Of a stretch of DNA of 64,000 bases, positions 34,201 to 45,746 are shown piece after piece (the stretch's first letter is position 1; the number at the start of each line of letters is the position of its first letter). This DNA comes from Heloderma charlesbogerti (taxonomy: Eukaryota > Chordata > Lepidosauria > Squamata > Helodermatidae). Made by a program: the position numbers and the translations under genes. Where the stretch lies: the NCBI GenBank assembly GCA_026122225.1, contig JANEZZ010003063.1, positions 186,001 through 250,000 on the forward strand, given 5' to 3'. Below the pieces are notes generated by a model. It had not been told where the DNA came from. It made no database searches and saw only the letters and a program-made list of their open reading frames with translations.

Positions 34201-34731
34201 TCTGCAGACTCTTTAGCTATTATGACTAATAGCAGCTGATATATCAATTCACCTCTGCAAATTGGTCGAGCGCCCTGGAAAAGAAATCCCCGCTGGTATT
34301 GCTATCACTGCAGGGCTGGCTGTGAGTCCCATAACTTCACTGCCCATTGTACTAGGAGTAATAACATCAGATGGCTGGGCAAAGGCATTTTTCATGGTCA
34401 GGCCTTTCTTTTGGTCTCTTTTGGTCAGGCACAGTGGCCACCTCCCCCGAAAAGTCCTGTGGAAGGAGTCTGCCGCCATAGGCGCCCACGGGGAGCAGCT
34501 TGGTGGGACTGCTGTCAACAGGGCAATGGGCCGCACACAAATGGATAAAACGGTGCTTAAACTGACGAATTCCCCCCTGCATCCTTCTAGGTATCTAGTG
34601 ACTGACCATGTTTATTTTGTAGTCATATTCAAATTCCTTTTCAGTAGATGTTTTTGGAACCCGTTAGAGACAATAAATTTTAAACAGTTAACGATTTCAG
34701 GACATCCATGCACAAGGCAAAGACGTTTTTT

Positions 34732-34981
34732 CAGTTTCTAGTATCCATGTTAGTCTGTTGCAGCAAAAACATATTGCGGGGAGAATTATAATCTGTGGGA
34801 TTGGAAGGAAATGACATGCAGAAAGTGACAATCACAGTGGTCGTTCACTATGACCATATGTACTCTATGAACCTGAAACTCTCCATAGCACTCCATGCAT
34901 CTGATGAAGTAGGCTACAGTCCAGGAAAGCCCATGCCAGAATAAGTTCAAGGAGTGCACAAGACTTTGTTTTTGCCATGTT
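34732..34981. mobile_element. Possible non-autonomous DNA transposon
   Basis: The left end, ctagtatccatgttagtctg then ttgcagcaaaaaca, is partly mirrored at the right by tttgtttttgcc (truncated). The interior catctgatgaagtaggct ... gaaagcccatgccagaata is a motif I know from interspersed repeats of reptile genomes. The family name is not known to me. Confidence 0.4.
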
Positions 34982-35350
34982 TTAAAGCACCCACGTTCTG
35001 GAGCTGACGATTAGTGCAGAGCCATATGATTTTCACTTTAAAAATGAAACCAATTCTGCAGGAATGGAATCTGAATTTGGACCCCGGGAAAAGCCAATTT
35101 GTGCAGCTTATAGATTCATAGATTCATAGAATAGTAGGGTTGGAAGGAGCCTACAAGGCCATCGAGTCCAACCCCCTACTCAATGCAGGAATCCAAGTCA
35201 GAGCATCCCTGACAAATGGCTGTCCAGCCTCGTCTTGAAGGCCTCCAGTGTGGGAGAGCCCACCACCTCCCCAGGTAATTGGTTCCATTGTCGTATTGCT
35301 CTTACAGTCAGGAAGTTTTTCCTGATGTTCAGCCGGAATCTGGCTTCCTG

Positions 35351-38080
35351 TCACTTGAGCCCATTATTCCGTGTCCTGCACTCTGGGATGATCAAGAAGA
35401 GTTCCTGGCCTTCTTCTCTGTGACAACCTTTCAAGTACTTGAAGAGTGCTATCATATCTCCCCTCAGTCTTCTCTTCTCAAGGCTAAACATGCCCAGTTC
35501 TTTCAGTCTCTCTTCATAGGGCTTTGTTTCCAGTCCCCTGATCATCTTTGTTGCCCTCCTCTGAACCCTCTCCAGTTTGTCTGCATCCTTCTTAAAGTGT
35601 GGTGCCCAGAACTGGACACAGTAGTCCAGATGAGGCCTAACCAGTGCTGAGTAGAGGGGAACTAGTACTTCCTGGGATTTGGAAGTGATGCTTCTATGAA
35701 TGCAGCCCAAAATAGCATTTGCCTTTTTTGCAGCCACATCACATTGTTGGCTCATATTCAGCTTGTGATCGACAACAATTCCAAGATCCTTCTCGCTTGT
35801 AGTGTGGTTGAGCCACGTATCCCCCATCTTGTAACTGTGCATTTGGTTTCTTTTTCCTAGGTGCAGAACTTGGCATTTGTCCCTATTAAATGTCATTCTA
35901 TTGTTTTCTGCCCAGCGCTCCAGTCTATCCAGATCACTTTGAATTTTGTTTCTGTCTTCCAAAGTATTAGCTATCCCTCCCAATTTTGTGTCATCTGCAA
36001 ATTTGATCAGCATTCCCTGCAACTCCTCCTCCAAGTCATTAATAAAAATGTTGAAGAGCACTGGGCCCAGGACTGAGCCCTGCGGTACCCCACTCGTTAC
36101 CTCTCCCCAGTTTGAGAAGGTCTCATTGATAAGCACTCTTTGAGTCCGATTCTGTAGCCAACTGTGGATCCACCGGACCATTGTTTCATCTAGCCCACTT
36201 TGAGCTAGTTTGCTGATCAGGATATCATGGGGCACTTTGTCGAAAGCTTTGCTGAAGTCAAGGTATATGATGTCTACAGCATTCCCACGGTCTACAAGGG
36301 AGGTTACTTGATCAAAAAATGAGATCAGATTTGTCTGGCAGGACTTGTTTTTGACAAATCCATGTTGGCTTCGAGTAATCACGGCATTGTCAAGGTGTTT
36401 CCAGATGGCTTGCTTTATCGTGTGCTCCAGAATTTTCCCAGGGATTGATGTCAGGCTGACTGGTCTGTAGTTCCCAGGTTTCTCCTTTTTACCCTTTTTG
36501 AAGATAGGGACAACGTTAGCCCTCCTCCAGTCATCTGGCACTTCCCCCGTCCTCCATGATTTCTCAAAGAGAATAGACAGCGGTTCTGAGAGTTCTTCTG
36601 CCAGTTCCTTTATGACTCTAGGATGCAGTTCATCTGGCTCTGGAGATTTGAACTCATTCAAAGTAATGAGGTGTTCCTTGACCATATGCCTATCGATCTC
36701 AAGCTGCAATCCTGCCCCTTCAGCCTGTACTTCGCCTTTGCCAGGGGGGTCATAGACCCTCTTTTGGGAGAAGACTGAGCCAAAGTAGGAATTGAGCACC
36801 TCTGCCTTTTCTTTGTCATCTGTTATCGTTTTGCCATCCTTATTTAATAGCTGAACCACCATTTCTTTCCTCTGCCTTTTACTATGCATGTAGCTGAAGA
36901 AAGCCTTTTTATTGTTTTTAACATCCCTTGCTAACCTCAGCTCATTCTCAGCTTTAGCCTTCCTGACGCCAATCCTGCAATTCTGTGCTATCTGCCTGTA
37001 CTCTTCCTTTGTTACTTGGCCTTCTTTCCACTTCCTATATGTGTCCTTTTTTGTTTTCAGGTCATCCCTAAGCTTTTTGTAAAGCCACATTGGCTTCTTC
37101 TGTTGTCTTCCACCTTTTCTTCTTGTTGGAATTGCTTGTGATTGTGCCTTGAGAATTTCCTTTTTTAAAAGCTCCCACCCATCTTGGACTCCTTTTCTCG
37201 CTAGCATCGCTTGCCATGGGACCTTACTGATCATTGTTCTGAGTTTATGAAAATCAGCTTTCCTAAAATCCAGGGTACGCGTTTGACTACACTCGGCTTT
37301 TGCTTCCCTTAGAACCAAGAACTCAAGTACAACATGGTCGCTTTCCCCCAGAGTTCCTGTAACTGCTACTTTATCCACTAAGTCATCTCTGTTGGTTAGG
37401 ATCAAGTCAAGGATAGCCAATCCTCTAGTTCCTTCCTCTACTTTCTTTAGGAGGAAGTTATCCGCCACACAAGTCAGGAATTTCCTGGAGGGGCCATGTT
37501 TTGCAGAATTTGTCTCCCAACAAATATCGGGGAAATTGAAGTCCCCCATTACTACTACATCATGCTTCCTTAAAACATTGGCTATTTGCTTTTCAAAAGT
37601 TTCATCCTTGTATTCTCCTTGGTTGGGTGGCTGGTAGTAGACTCCGACCACCAGGTTCCTTTTATTCTTTGCTCCATTTATTTCAACCCAGATGCTCTCG
37701 ATGGGGCTACCAAGCTCCTCCTCCTGTATTTCTGTGTAGAGATACGTATTTTTCACATACAGTGCAACCCCACCTCCCTTTCTGTTCCTCCTGTTCTTTT
37801 GGAACAAGTTATATCCTTCAATTGCTGTATTCCAGTCATGAGAGTCATCCCACCAAGTCTCAGTTATACCTATCAGGTCATAATTTCCCTCTTGTATTAA
37901 GAGTTCAAGTTCGTTCTGTTTGTTTCCCATACTCTGGGCATTAGTATATAGACATCGAAGACCATGTGCTTCATAGTCTGGCTTTCTTCCTACATGTGTC
38001 TGAAGACTATTATTGGGCGCTATCAGAGCTGTTCTCTCCATTGCAGTGCATGCGCCTACGTCCATTGTTACCCCCAACAT
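35351..38080 (-). CDS. CR1 ORF2: endonuclease-reverse transcriptase, 909 codons
   Basis: The N-terminal APE-type endonuclease shows LYTNAQSM, ITETWW, MGDFNF, LDLILTN and GESDHVVLEF, so the catalytic Glu, Asp/Asn and terminal SDH residues are all present. The central RT shows NYRPVSLTSIPGK, YLDFSKAFDKVPHDI, GVPQGSVLGP and the catalytic KFADDTKLGG. The C-terminal part has RPHLDYCVQFW and FSLEKRRLRGD. The frame ends at a TGA after TRNNGLK, but homology continues in the same frame (QEARFRLNI..., LPGEVV..SPTLEAFK) for about 60 codons. The TGA is therefore probably a recent nonsense change, or less likely the natural end in this subfamily. The start used is the ATG 18 nt after the ORF1 stop. Confidence 0.9.
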   Translation of the reverse strand: MLGVTMDVGACTAMERTALIAPNNSLQTHVGRKPDYEAHGLRCLYTNAQSMGNKQNELELLIQEGNYDLIGITETWWDDSHDWNTAIEGYNLFQKNRRNRKGGGVALYVKNTYLYTEIQEEELGSPIESIWVEINGAKNKRNLVVGVYYQPPNQGEYKDETFEKQIANVLRKHDVVVMGDFNFPDICWETNSAKHGPSRKFLTCVADNFLLKKVEEGTRGLAILDLILTNRDDLVDKVAVTGTLGESDHVVLEFLVLREAKAECSQTRTLDFRKADFHKLRTMISKVPWQAMLARKGVQDGWELLKKEILKAQSQAIPTRRKGGRQQKKPMWLYKKLRDDLKTKKDTYRKWKEGQVTKEEYRQIAQNCRIGVRKAKAENELRLARDVKNNKKAFFSYMHSKRQRKEMVVQLLNKDGKTITDDKEKAEVLNSYFGSVFSQKRVYDPPGKGEVQAEGAGLQLEIDRHMVKEHLITLNEFKSPEPDELHPRVIKELAEELSEPLSILFEKSWRTGEVPDDWRRANVVPIFKKGKKEKPGNYRPVSLTSIPGKILEHTIKQAIWKHLDNAVITRSQHGFVKNKSCQTNLISFFDQVTSLVDRGNAVDIIYLDFSKAFDKVPHDILISKLAQSGLDETMVRWIHSWLQNRTQRVLINETFSNWGEVTSGVPQGSVLGPVLFNIFINDLEEELQGMLIKFADDTKLGGIANTLEDRNKIQSDLDRLERWAENNRMTFNRDKCQVLHLGKRNQMHSYKMGDTWLNHTTSEKDLGIVVDHKLNMSQQCDVAAKKANAILGCIHRSITSKSQEVLVPLYSALVRPHLDYCVQFWAPHFKKDADKLERVQRRATKMIRGLETKPYEERLKELGMFSLEKRRLRGDMIALFKYLKGCHREEGQELFLIIPECRTRNNGLK

Positions 38081-38098
38081 CTCCCTTCCCCGTAGGAT

Positions 38099-38452
38099 TC
38101 AGTTTAAAGCCCTCCTGATGAAGTTCTTCATGCTGTGGCCAAACACATTCTTCCCATCCTTTGTGAGGTGCAACCCATCCCTAGCCAACAGCCCATCTTC
38201 CAGGAAGTATAGCCCGTGGTCCCAGAATCCAAATCTCTCTCGTCGGCACCACCTTCGTAGCCAGTCATTCACCAGGAGTATTTTTCGTTCCCTTTCTATC
38301 CCTCTTCTAACTACTGGAAGAATGGATGAGAAAACTATCTGGGTCCCAAAGTTCTTGAGTTTCCTTCCCAAAGCTTCAAAGTCTGACGTGATCTCTTCGT
38401 AGCTCCGCTTGGTGGTATCATTTGTTCCCACATGGATGATACATTTGTTCAT
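38099..38452 (-). CDS. CR1 ORF1 C-terminal part (esterase-like), truncated
   Basis: This 117-codon frame has IIHVGTNDT (SGNH block III) and ARDGLHLTKDG (block V with the Asp-x-x-His pair), the signature of the esterase domain known in CR1 ORF1 proteins. Block I with the nucleophilic serine and the N-terminal part are missing because the insertion is 5'-truncated near 38460. The apparent ATG is internal to the family protein. It ends 18 nt before the ORF2 start. Confidence 0.75.
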   Translation of the reverse strand: MNKCIIHVGTNDTTKRSYEEITSDFEALGRKLKNFGTQIVFSSILPVVRRGIERERKILLVNDWLRRWCRRERFGFWDHGLYFLEDGLLARDGLHLTKDGKNVFGHSMKNFIRRALN

Positions 38453-38946
38453 TTGTTCCCTCTTTAGGGAGGGATAGGAAGAGCAGCAAAGGTGTCCATC
38501 CCCACCAATCCCAGTGAGCCCTGAAAGTCTTGCTTAGTCCCTGCGTGGCCTCTTTGCTCTCATCAGGCATCACTCACACACCTTGGAGGTGGCCCTCCTG
38601 GCCTAAGGGCTGGTCTGCCCATCAGGCAGAATGAGGTGGCACTCTGGTGGTCCACTCTGACAGGACCACTTCAGGCTGCAGGTTGGGGGTCATATTTTTG
38701 AATGTTTCCCCATGTTAAACAGAACAAAACAAAACCTCCCTGCAAGTAAAAACACGCAAATACTAGCCTATCAAGGACTAAACCAGCCTGTTCCCCACTG
38801 TACTAGTTTTCCTCTTGCAATGAGCTTTTACATAAGGGAGCATCACAAAATCTGTGCCCCCCCGGCGTGAAATGGTGTCCTCCTTTCTACATGTCATTTC
38901 TCTCTGCCTGCTAGAAGTGTTGGCGAGGTCTTGATTTGAGCTGGAG

Positions 38947-39052
38947 AAGTGTAGTGGCGAAGGGTGTGAGTTGTGAACCAGCAAGGTCCCCGGTTCAAAT
39001 CCCGATTCTGCCATTTAACTGATAATTTGACCTTTGGCTTGCTGAAGTACTA
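38947..39052 (+). mobile_element. tRNA-derived SINE (second type), head only
   Basis: It reads gtgtagtggcgaagggtgtg, then tccccggttcaaatcccgat (B box) and tctgccatttaactg, followed by gacctttggct. It resembles the 'gtagtggttagagtg' tRNA-SINE type and is followed by an (AC) tract. Confidence 0.6.
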
Positions 39053-39093
39053 CTTCATTCACACCCCAATAGGATTTTCAAACCCTCCCCGCC

Positions 39094-39119
39094 CACACAC
39101 ACACACACACACACACACA
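39094..39119. repeat. (AC)n microsatellite
   Basis: An uninterrupted AC run of about 26 bp. Confidence 0.95.
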
Positions 39120-40122
39120 GTCTTCCATAGCAGACACACAGACTTCCCATTCTGTAGCACAGACTGCCTTTTAAAAAACTCCTGGGTTCCAAAAAGAGGC
39201 TGCCATGTTGCATGGGTGGTCGGTTAAGTCTGAAGCCCCGTTGGGCATGCAGAACTGTCTGAGCAATTATTGGGACCCCATCCTCTTCCCCCCCCCCCGC
39301 CCATTTCTGTTAACAGGGATAATAGGTTTGATCTATCTTACAGGGATATTGCAACTTGGTTTGCTGCTGTTGCTAGAAATGAGCATTTAAAAACAAAGCC
39401 CTGATATTTTCACAATGTTGAATTCTGACGCACACCCCCAGTGCCAAATCCTGCACATGTGCAATAATAATAGGATGGCTGTTGTGCGCTGTTCTGGTTG
39501 ACTGAATCCCATGAAGCCCTAATATGATGGTAGTTTGTTCCTCTTGTGCCTGCTTCACCAAACACTTGTTGCTTGGGGAAAACTTGTTCCCAAAAGGCAC
39601 AGTGGAGAGGCAGGTGTGGGGAGAGAGAGGTGATGCTTAGTCAGTTGTTTCTGTGCACCTTTTAAAGATGCATATCTCTTTTGCTATTGCCTTCATTGGG
39701 CAGTAGGGGAGAAGCTGCTCAGGGAGGGGCATTTTTGAGCAGACAAACCACCCAGAGGGGAAAGTCCTTCCCCACACCAGTCTTCTGTAATTGCAAAAGG
39801 AGAAAATGGGGATGCGGGGAGGGATATACTCAACTGAGCATCATGGGTGTCTTAGCCCTTAGTACTCATCCCCACGCCACCCCATGAGAGAGGCCATGTC
39901 AGCAGTTGTGTAGATGAGGGGATGGGAGTAGGGTGGGGTGCCTTTTTTCACTGTCCACTGATGGCTTATTCTTTGTTTCTTGTGACAACCTGCTGCTTGC
40001 CATTCCTAGGGGCAATGGGTGACCTTTTTGCTTTAGCTCCCTGCTCAGAAGCTAGAGCTGCTTCCTCCTGGTTGCATAAGGCAGGGGTAAGCAGAAGATA
40101 GATCTGGATATACTGGTGGAGC

Positions 40123-40386
40123 AGCCTTCCCCAAAGGGCCATGGTAGCTTTGTATGCCGAAAGCCCCAGGTTTGATCCTTGGCATCTCCAGGAAAGAATC
40201 TCATCTGAAGTTCTAAAGAACTACTGCCAGTCGATGTTGACAGTCCTGGGTTAGATGGACCAATTGTCTAACTCTGTATAAGGCAGCTTCCTATGTAGCT
40301 CTCGTAATTCCTAGCCAGCATGGCCATTGGACATGATGGGAGTTGCAGCCCAAGATATCTGGAGGGCACCAGGTTGGGGGATGCGG
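40123..40386. repeat. Palindromic hAT-like element interrupted by a SINE
   Basis: The left tip gagcagccttcccca (40123-40136) and the right arm (40303-40386: agccagcatggccattgg, gatgggagttgcagccc, ctggagggcaccaggttgg) flank a tRNA-SINE. The SINE therefore landed in, or recombined with, an older palindromic copy. Confidence 0.65.
40137..40302 (+). mobile_element. tRNA-derived SINE, sense
   Basis: It reads gggccatggtagctttgtat, ccccaggtttgatcc (B box), ggcatctccagg, actgccagtcgatgttgaca, gatggaccaattgtctaac and gtataaggcagcttcctatg. The A-box half is partly deleted, so it would not be a good pol III template. Confidence 0.8.
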
Positions 40387-40899
40387 TGGTAGATCTCTGG
40401 GTGGTTTGCAGTATGCTGGCAAAGATTTTCAGCCTCCCAATTGTTTAACAATAGCAGCAACAAAATGACCCCCCTTCATTCTCCCTTCCCCGATTATATT
40501 ACGTAAATGAAGAAATCTTCCGTTTGCTAGGAATGGGTTTTTGTGTGGAAGGACTGTAAGCTCCATCCAGTTCGGTCTCTCAAAACAAATCCTGGGTTCA
40601 GAATACTGTCATTCATAGAGTATGTCTGTTACACCAGGCTCCACCAGGGTGGATCTTGGGAGTTTAGCAAAAAACCAAAGTAGATCCCCCAAGCCTGAAG
40701 ACCTCCCAGCCCTGGCAATAAGGTACTGAATCCCAAACAAAATAACCCAAGTGAAATGCACAACATCCAGAGGAACATGAATAGGTCTGACGTCTTTGCT
40801 GCTTTATACCAAGCGAATAGGAACCACTCAATGTGATGTTCTTGGCAGATCAAGGTCTTCACATTTCTTAATTTGGGTCAAGCAAAAGAGTGTAGTGTT

Positions 40900-40917
40900 G
40901 TGTGTGTGTGTGTGCAC
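40900..40917. repeat. Short (TG)n tract
   Basis: About 18 bp of TG followed by a gcacgtgcatgcacatgc alternating patch. Confidence 0.85.
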
Positions 40918-41949
40918 GTGCATGCACATGCTTAAGGTGGGGCGGTGGGAGGGGTGTCATAGCAAGGATGGTTCCTTTAGGTCTAAACTTAGTTGGATTG
41001 TTGGAGGGATTCTTTAAAGGAGTATTGGTGTTAAAAAGGCATCTCAGCTGCAGAATCTGCAGTCACGATCTATCCATGTCCTCACAGCACACCATTCCAG
41101 GTTAAGCAGATGCCTTTGCTCTGCCTTGCTGCTTCTTTCCTCCCTGAATGGCCGCCTTTTTTGTGTGCTGTGTGCCTTTTCTCTCATTGTTCTGTTTGAA
41201 AGGAGAGTAAAGATGGCCGTTCCCACACAGCTTAAGCCATTGCTCTAAAGGATTAGCGGCATTGGCAGAAAATCCATCATGAGAATGATGGAGCTGTTTC
41301 AATGAAGGATGGTCTGGCTCAGCTTAGTTCGCTTGAGCATGCCTTCCCAGGCCGCCAGTTCAGCATCACTCTCAAGCAGCACCTTTTGAATGCTGTTCCT
41401 GTCTGCTTCAAGGCAGGCTGACGGTGAGCCAAAAGCGATTTGGCCCAGTGGCTGGTCAGGGGAACCAAACTGATTGGAGGGACCTGAATGCCGTGTGGCT
41501 TCTGTGCACATCTGGAGGATGCACAGCATGAGTAGGAGGTCCAGATTTAAGCCTGGCTAAGCTGGTACTCTGAAATACTCTTTGCTGATGGGTCATCGTG
41601 GAAGCTTACAGCAAAACAGGAACATCCAGTAAGAGGTATTCTTCCAACCATGATGAAGAGAAGCGCCTTTCCTTCCATCACCCAAGTAGCTGTAGCTTAT
41701 AACTTCCACCGGATCCTGGTAGAATCACCAGATGCTGAGGAATAACACTAGTCATGACCAAAAGCAGCACAAGTGAGGTTTACCATTTGGATGTTTGGTA
41801 GAGTTACATGAACCCACTGAAGTCCAAAGTGTGAGCTTTCAGATTGCACTGAATTCTTCAGCCATAGGTCTTCAAAGCAGAAACTTTTAGTGTGGTAATA
41901 TTGCATGGCAGGCAACATTTAGCATGGGAAAACTGGTGGCTTGAGCAAA

Positions 41950-43150
41950 AACTGTGTTTGTTTATTTATTTCATTTCTATACCGCCCAATAGCCAAAGCT
42001 GTCTGGGCAGTTCACAAAAATTCAAACCAGAGTACAGAAAACAATATAAAATATGAAAGCTTAAAACCACAATATAGTAGTGCAACCAGAATAAAACCTA
42101 GCAGCAATGCAGAGATTTAAAATAAGATTTAAAATCCGACAGCTAAAAGATTAGGAAGCTAAAATGCTAAAATGCCTGGGAAAATAAAAAGAACTTCACC
42201 TGGCACTGGAAGGAGTACAACGTAAGTGCCAGTGAACCTCTTGAGGGAGCTCATTCCGGGGTGCCACAGCAGAAAAGACCCTCTTCCTGGTAGCCACCAG
42301 GAAGTCACTTCCAGTCACTTCCTTTGGCGGGGACTCCCGGAGAAGGACCCCTGAGGATGATCTTAGGGTTTAGGAAGGCACATATGGGAGGAGGCGATCC
42401 TTCAGATAACCTGGCCCCAAACCGTTAAGGGCTTTGAATGTTAATACCAGCACTTTGAATTGGGCCCTGAAATGGACTGGCAGCCAGTGCAGCTGGGAAA
42501 GTACTAGCGTAATGTGATCTCATTGGCCAGTCCCTGATAACAATCTTGCTGCCCTATTTTGGACTAGCTGAAGTTTCCGGACCGTTTTCAAAGGCAGCCC
42601 CACGTATAACGCATTGCAGTAATCCAGTCGAGAAGTTATCAGAGCATGGATAACTGTAGCTAGGCGATCTCTATCCAGATAAGGGTGTAGTTGGTCTATC
42701 AGCCTAAGCTGATAAAAGGTGCTCTGTGCCCCTGAGTTCACCTGTGCCTCAAGTGACAATTCTGGATCCGAGAGCACCCCCAAACTGTGAACCTGATCCT
42801 TTAGGGGGAGTGCGACCCCCTCCAGAACAGGCTGAACATCACCTAGCCGGGCAGACGAACCACCCACTAACAGTACCTCCGTCTTGTCTGGATTGAGTCT
42901 CAGTTTATTGGCCCTCGTCCAGTCCATTACCATGCCCAGGCACTGATTCAGAACAGCCACTGCCTCACCTGGGTTTGATGAGAAAGAGAGGTAGAGCTGG
43001 GTGTCATCCACATATTGATGGCACGTCAGCCCACATCTCCAGATAACGTCCCCCAGTGGTTTCATGTAGATGTTGAACAGCATGGGGGATAAAATGGAGC
43101 CCTGTGGAACCCCATGGCACAATTGCCAAGGCACAGAGCATAATTGGATT
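41950..43150 (-). mobile_element. L2 LINE 3' portion, antisense, 5'-truncated
   Basis: The tail is at 41950 (tttgtttatttatttcatttc, ctataccgcccaatagcc) and coding sequence runs to about 43140. The 204-codon frame (42520-43134) covers the RT active-site region to the C-terminus: [14 protein letters not shown], a [10 protein letters not shown] box where the family usually has [20 protein letters not shown] and [18 protein letters not shown]. It ends at a TGA in GTGQ, after which homology continues, so the frame is broken. It is closely similar to the sense L2 at 17478-21003, probably the same subfamily. Confidence 0.88.
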
Positions 43151-44036
43151 ACAAATGTCTTGCCTTGCTTGAGGGATCATATCTAAAACATCCCACAGAT
43201 ACAAGGCAGAAAAAACAATGTGGAAGAGAGATGAGAAAAGTCCAGTGGAGGGGAGGGGGGAAGAAATGAAATCTTTGCATCTCCAGTACTGTTGGGTTTA
43301 AAGTCCCCTTGTGGGGACTTTAAAGAGAAAGGCTTGTGGAAAACAGTCTCATTGTCGTATTAGGAGAGTTGGTGGTAAACTTGGGAAGCACATTGGATAG
43401 GTTATATTGAATGGTTAGAGGGTTTGAAACCTAGAGGGTGCTGTTGGTTGCCTGTGCCTTAGGTGACCCACCTGTCAAAATGAGGAGGATCAGGCTTTGC
43501 AATTAGTTGGATGGTGGCAAATGACATGTTTGCTGCAGTAGAAGTGATATTTCCCAGGTGTGTCTGATGATAAAGCAGAAAACTGGCTTCCGCTTACATT
43601 TTGGAGCACATCACTTTGTCTCCTCACCCACCCAAAAATCGAACAAAGCTTCTAGTTTGGGAAAGCTTCACCCTACCACCCATCCTGAATATGCAGTATT
43701 AAACCTGCAGATGGCACATAATTGCTTGCTGTACAGAATCTTTTTAGCAATTCCCCAAGTACAGTGTGCATGTAAATAAAACTTCCTTAAAATATATTTT
43801 GGCAGCATTATATAAACTGCATGGGATGATATACTCCATTTAAAAAACCACCACCACCTTTGGGTGTAATTGTCTGATTTATGTATATTGCAAACCTGCC
43901 TTCCCTTTCTGGTGTGGCACCAGAACACAACGTGTCACTTCTTTTCTGAAGATCCTTCTGAAGGCCACTGGCTTAGGTCTTTGCTAATACCTCTGGAGCA
44001 CAGACCATATGTTAATTTGGTGTTATACTTTTAGAC

Positions 44037-44170
44037 CAGGGATGGGGAACCTGCAGCCCTCCAGCTGTTGTTGGACTACACCTCCCATCCTTACCATTGG
44101 CCATGCTGGCTGGGCCTGATGAGAGTTGGATTCCAACAACACCTGGTGGGAAACAGATTCTCCAGCCCTG
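44037..44170. mobile_element. Palindromic hAT-like short element
   Basis: It runs from CAGGGATGGGGAACCTGCAG to ctccagccctg, with ggactacacctcccatcc and gatgagagttggattcc arms. The flanks ttttagac and ccttagag share TTAGA (5 of 8). It belongs to the subfamily with CAGGGGTG-like tips. Confidence 0.78.
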
Positions 44171-44282
44171 CCTTAGAGTCTTAAAAAAACCACCAAGCTT
44201 TCCCTTCTGGGAGTTCCTCTCTTGTTGGTGGCACAGAACAACCCAGAGCTCGGTTACTTTGGAGGCTGGATACTCCATAGGA

Positions 44283-44471
44283 ATGTAGGACGCTGTCTTC
44301 TACTGAATCATACCTTTGGTCCATCTAGCCTAGTATTGTCAACACTGACCAGAAGTGGCTCTCCAGGGATTCAGGCAGGATTTTTTCCAGCTGTATCTGG
44401 AAATGCTGGGGATGGAGCTGGGTACCTTCTGTGTGCAAAGCAGGTGCTCTGCCACTGAGCCACGGACCCTA
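44283..44471 (-). mobile_element. tRNA-derived SINE, antisense
   Basis: It reads gctgtcttctactgaatca, cctttggtccatctagcc, ctccagggattcaggcagg, ggagctgggtaccttctgtg, caaagcaggtgctctgccac and tgagccacggaccct (antisense A box). Confidence 0.85.
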
Positions 44472-44858
44472 TACTCCACCTCAGGGTTGTAGAAATATGT
44501 TCTGAATACATGGCAAAGCCTTCCTGAGCTTGAGGCTGGAGCTTCTGTGTACTGGGTAACAATCTTCTTGTCCATTATGGTCTTCCCTTCCCTTCCTCAT
44601 GTACACCAACTACCCATTGCACGACCTCTCATCCAACTACTGTGATATTCCTGTCCAGAAGACCTGGAAAAAAAATCATAGGCAGGAGTTCAGAATCAAG
44701 TGTGGAAAATGAACAAGCTTATGCAAAAGAAAGAGAGCAGCCTTTTGCCCATGGTATCCTGTGCTGATTATCATCACTTGCAGTATAATTTTTCCTTGAA
44801 GGCCTGAATAGCCCTCTGCATACAGCTCCAGAAAGTTCTTATCCTAGATAGTATAATC

Positions 44859-44993
44859 CAGCCTTCCCCAACTTGATACCCTCCAGTTGTGTTAGACCGC
44901 AACTCCCAGAATCCTCCAGCCAGCATGGCTGACTGGGAGATGTTGGGAGTTGTAGTCCAACACATCCGGCAGGGACCAAGTTGTGGGAGGCTG
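44859..44993. mobile_element. Palindromic hAT-like short element with target duplication
   Basis: It runs from CAGCCTTCCCCAACTTG to GTGGGAGGCTG, 135 bp. The flanking 8-mers gtataatc (44851-44858) and gtgtaatc (44994-45001) match at 7 of 8. The arms pair over most of their length. Confidence 0.88.
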
Positions 44994-45746
44994 GTGTAAT
45001 CTCTTTGATTGCTGGAAGCTATTCATGCTGGGCTTTAGCCACCCGCATACATCACGCCCATCTTGTTGCTGGAAGTCAGGTACCCTGAAGTTGCTCAGCT
45101 ACAGTTGCCTGGCTGGTAGATTGCCATGGCTATGCTGACAGCAACACAGCTGGCTGATGAATTTTTTTTAGCACCCACACTTAAAATTGGACTGTTGATG
45201 TGGATGCAGTTTACATGGATTTGCTGCTATCTAAGCAGGCAGGCAGGGGGGAGTCCTTTGGCATCTTCCGAAATAGTGAATTTTGACATGGATTCTTTTA
45301 TAGGAATATATCATGCTGTATCGGATGCATTTTACTAATGGCTACTCTTCTGGAATTTTCAAGAATTATAGTGTCTGGCCTCGTTCCAGATTATCTTGTG
45401 GACAGCTGGCCAGTGTGAATGTCACATCAAAGGAAGGATTCTGACCTTCATAAATTTCTTCCAGTGTAAATAGAACTTGGTCCATGAGAAATCCTTGTGG
45501 ATGCACAAGTGCCTTGAGGGGAGCAATGTAACCCCATAGGGCTGTTAGTTCTATCCTAGGTGCATAAGAATCTGTAGGCAGCTTCTGGGGAACGACACCA
45601 AGCTCTTGGCCTTGGAGACGTTGAAGCTCAGACCTAAGAATTGGCTGGTGTTAGTCATGAGCAGAAAGCCAGAGACACAGATTTAGGGCATATTCTTTAC
45701 CTGTAGTAGAAAGGGACCCAAATGTTTATCTCCTGGTACCCTAAAA

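Larger units (their letters stand above)
35110..38460 (-). mobile_element. CR1 LINE, nearly full length, antisense to MAP4
   Basis: This is about 3.35 kb of CR1. It ends (at 35110) in the diagnostic tagattca/tagaat tail plus the 3' UTR. It carries a complete uninterrupted ORF2 and the C-terminal third of ORF1, and is truncated near 38460. Only one disabling change is apparent (a TGA near the ORF2 end). Of the LINE copies here it looks the least damaged. It lies head-on to the MAP4 transcript within the intron between the 1.6-kb exon and exon 50345. Confidence 0.92.

Noticed and set aside
44037..44170. miRNA precursor
   Set aside because: The hairpin is a copy of an abundant palindromic hAT-like element, so foldback structure alone is not evidence for a miRNA. 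The same applies to the other copies.
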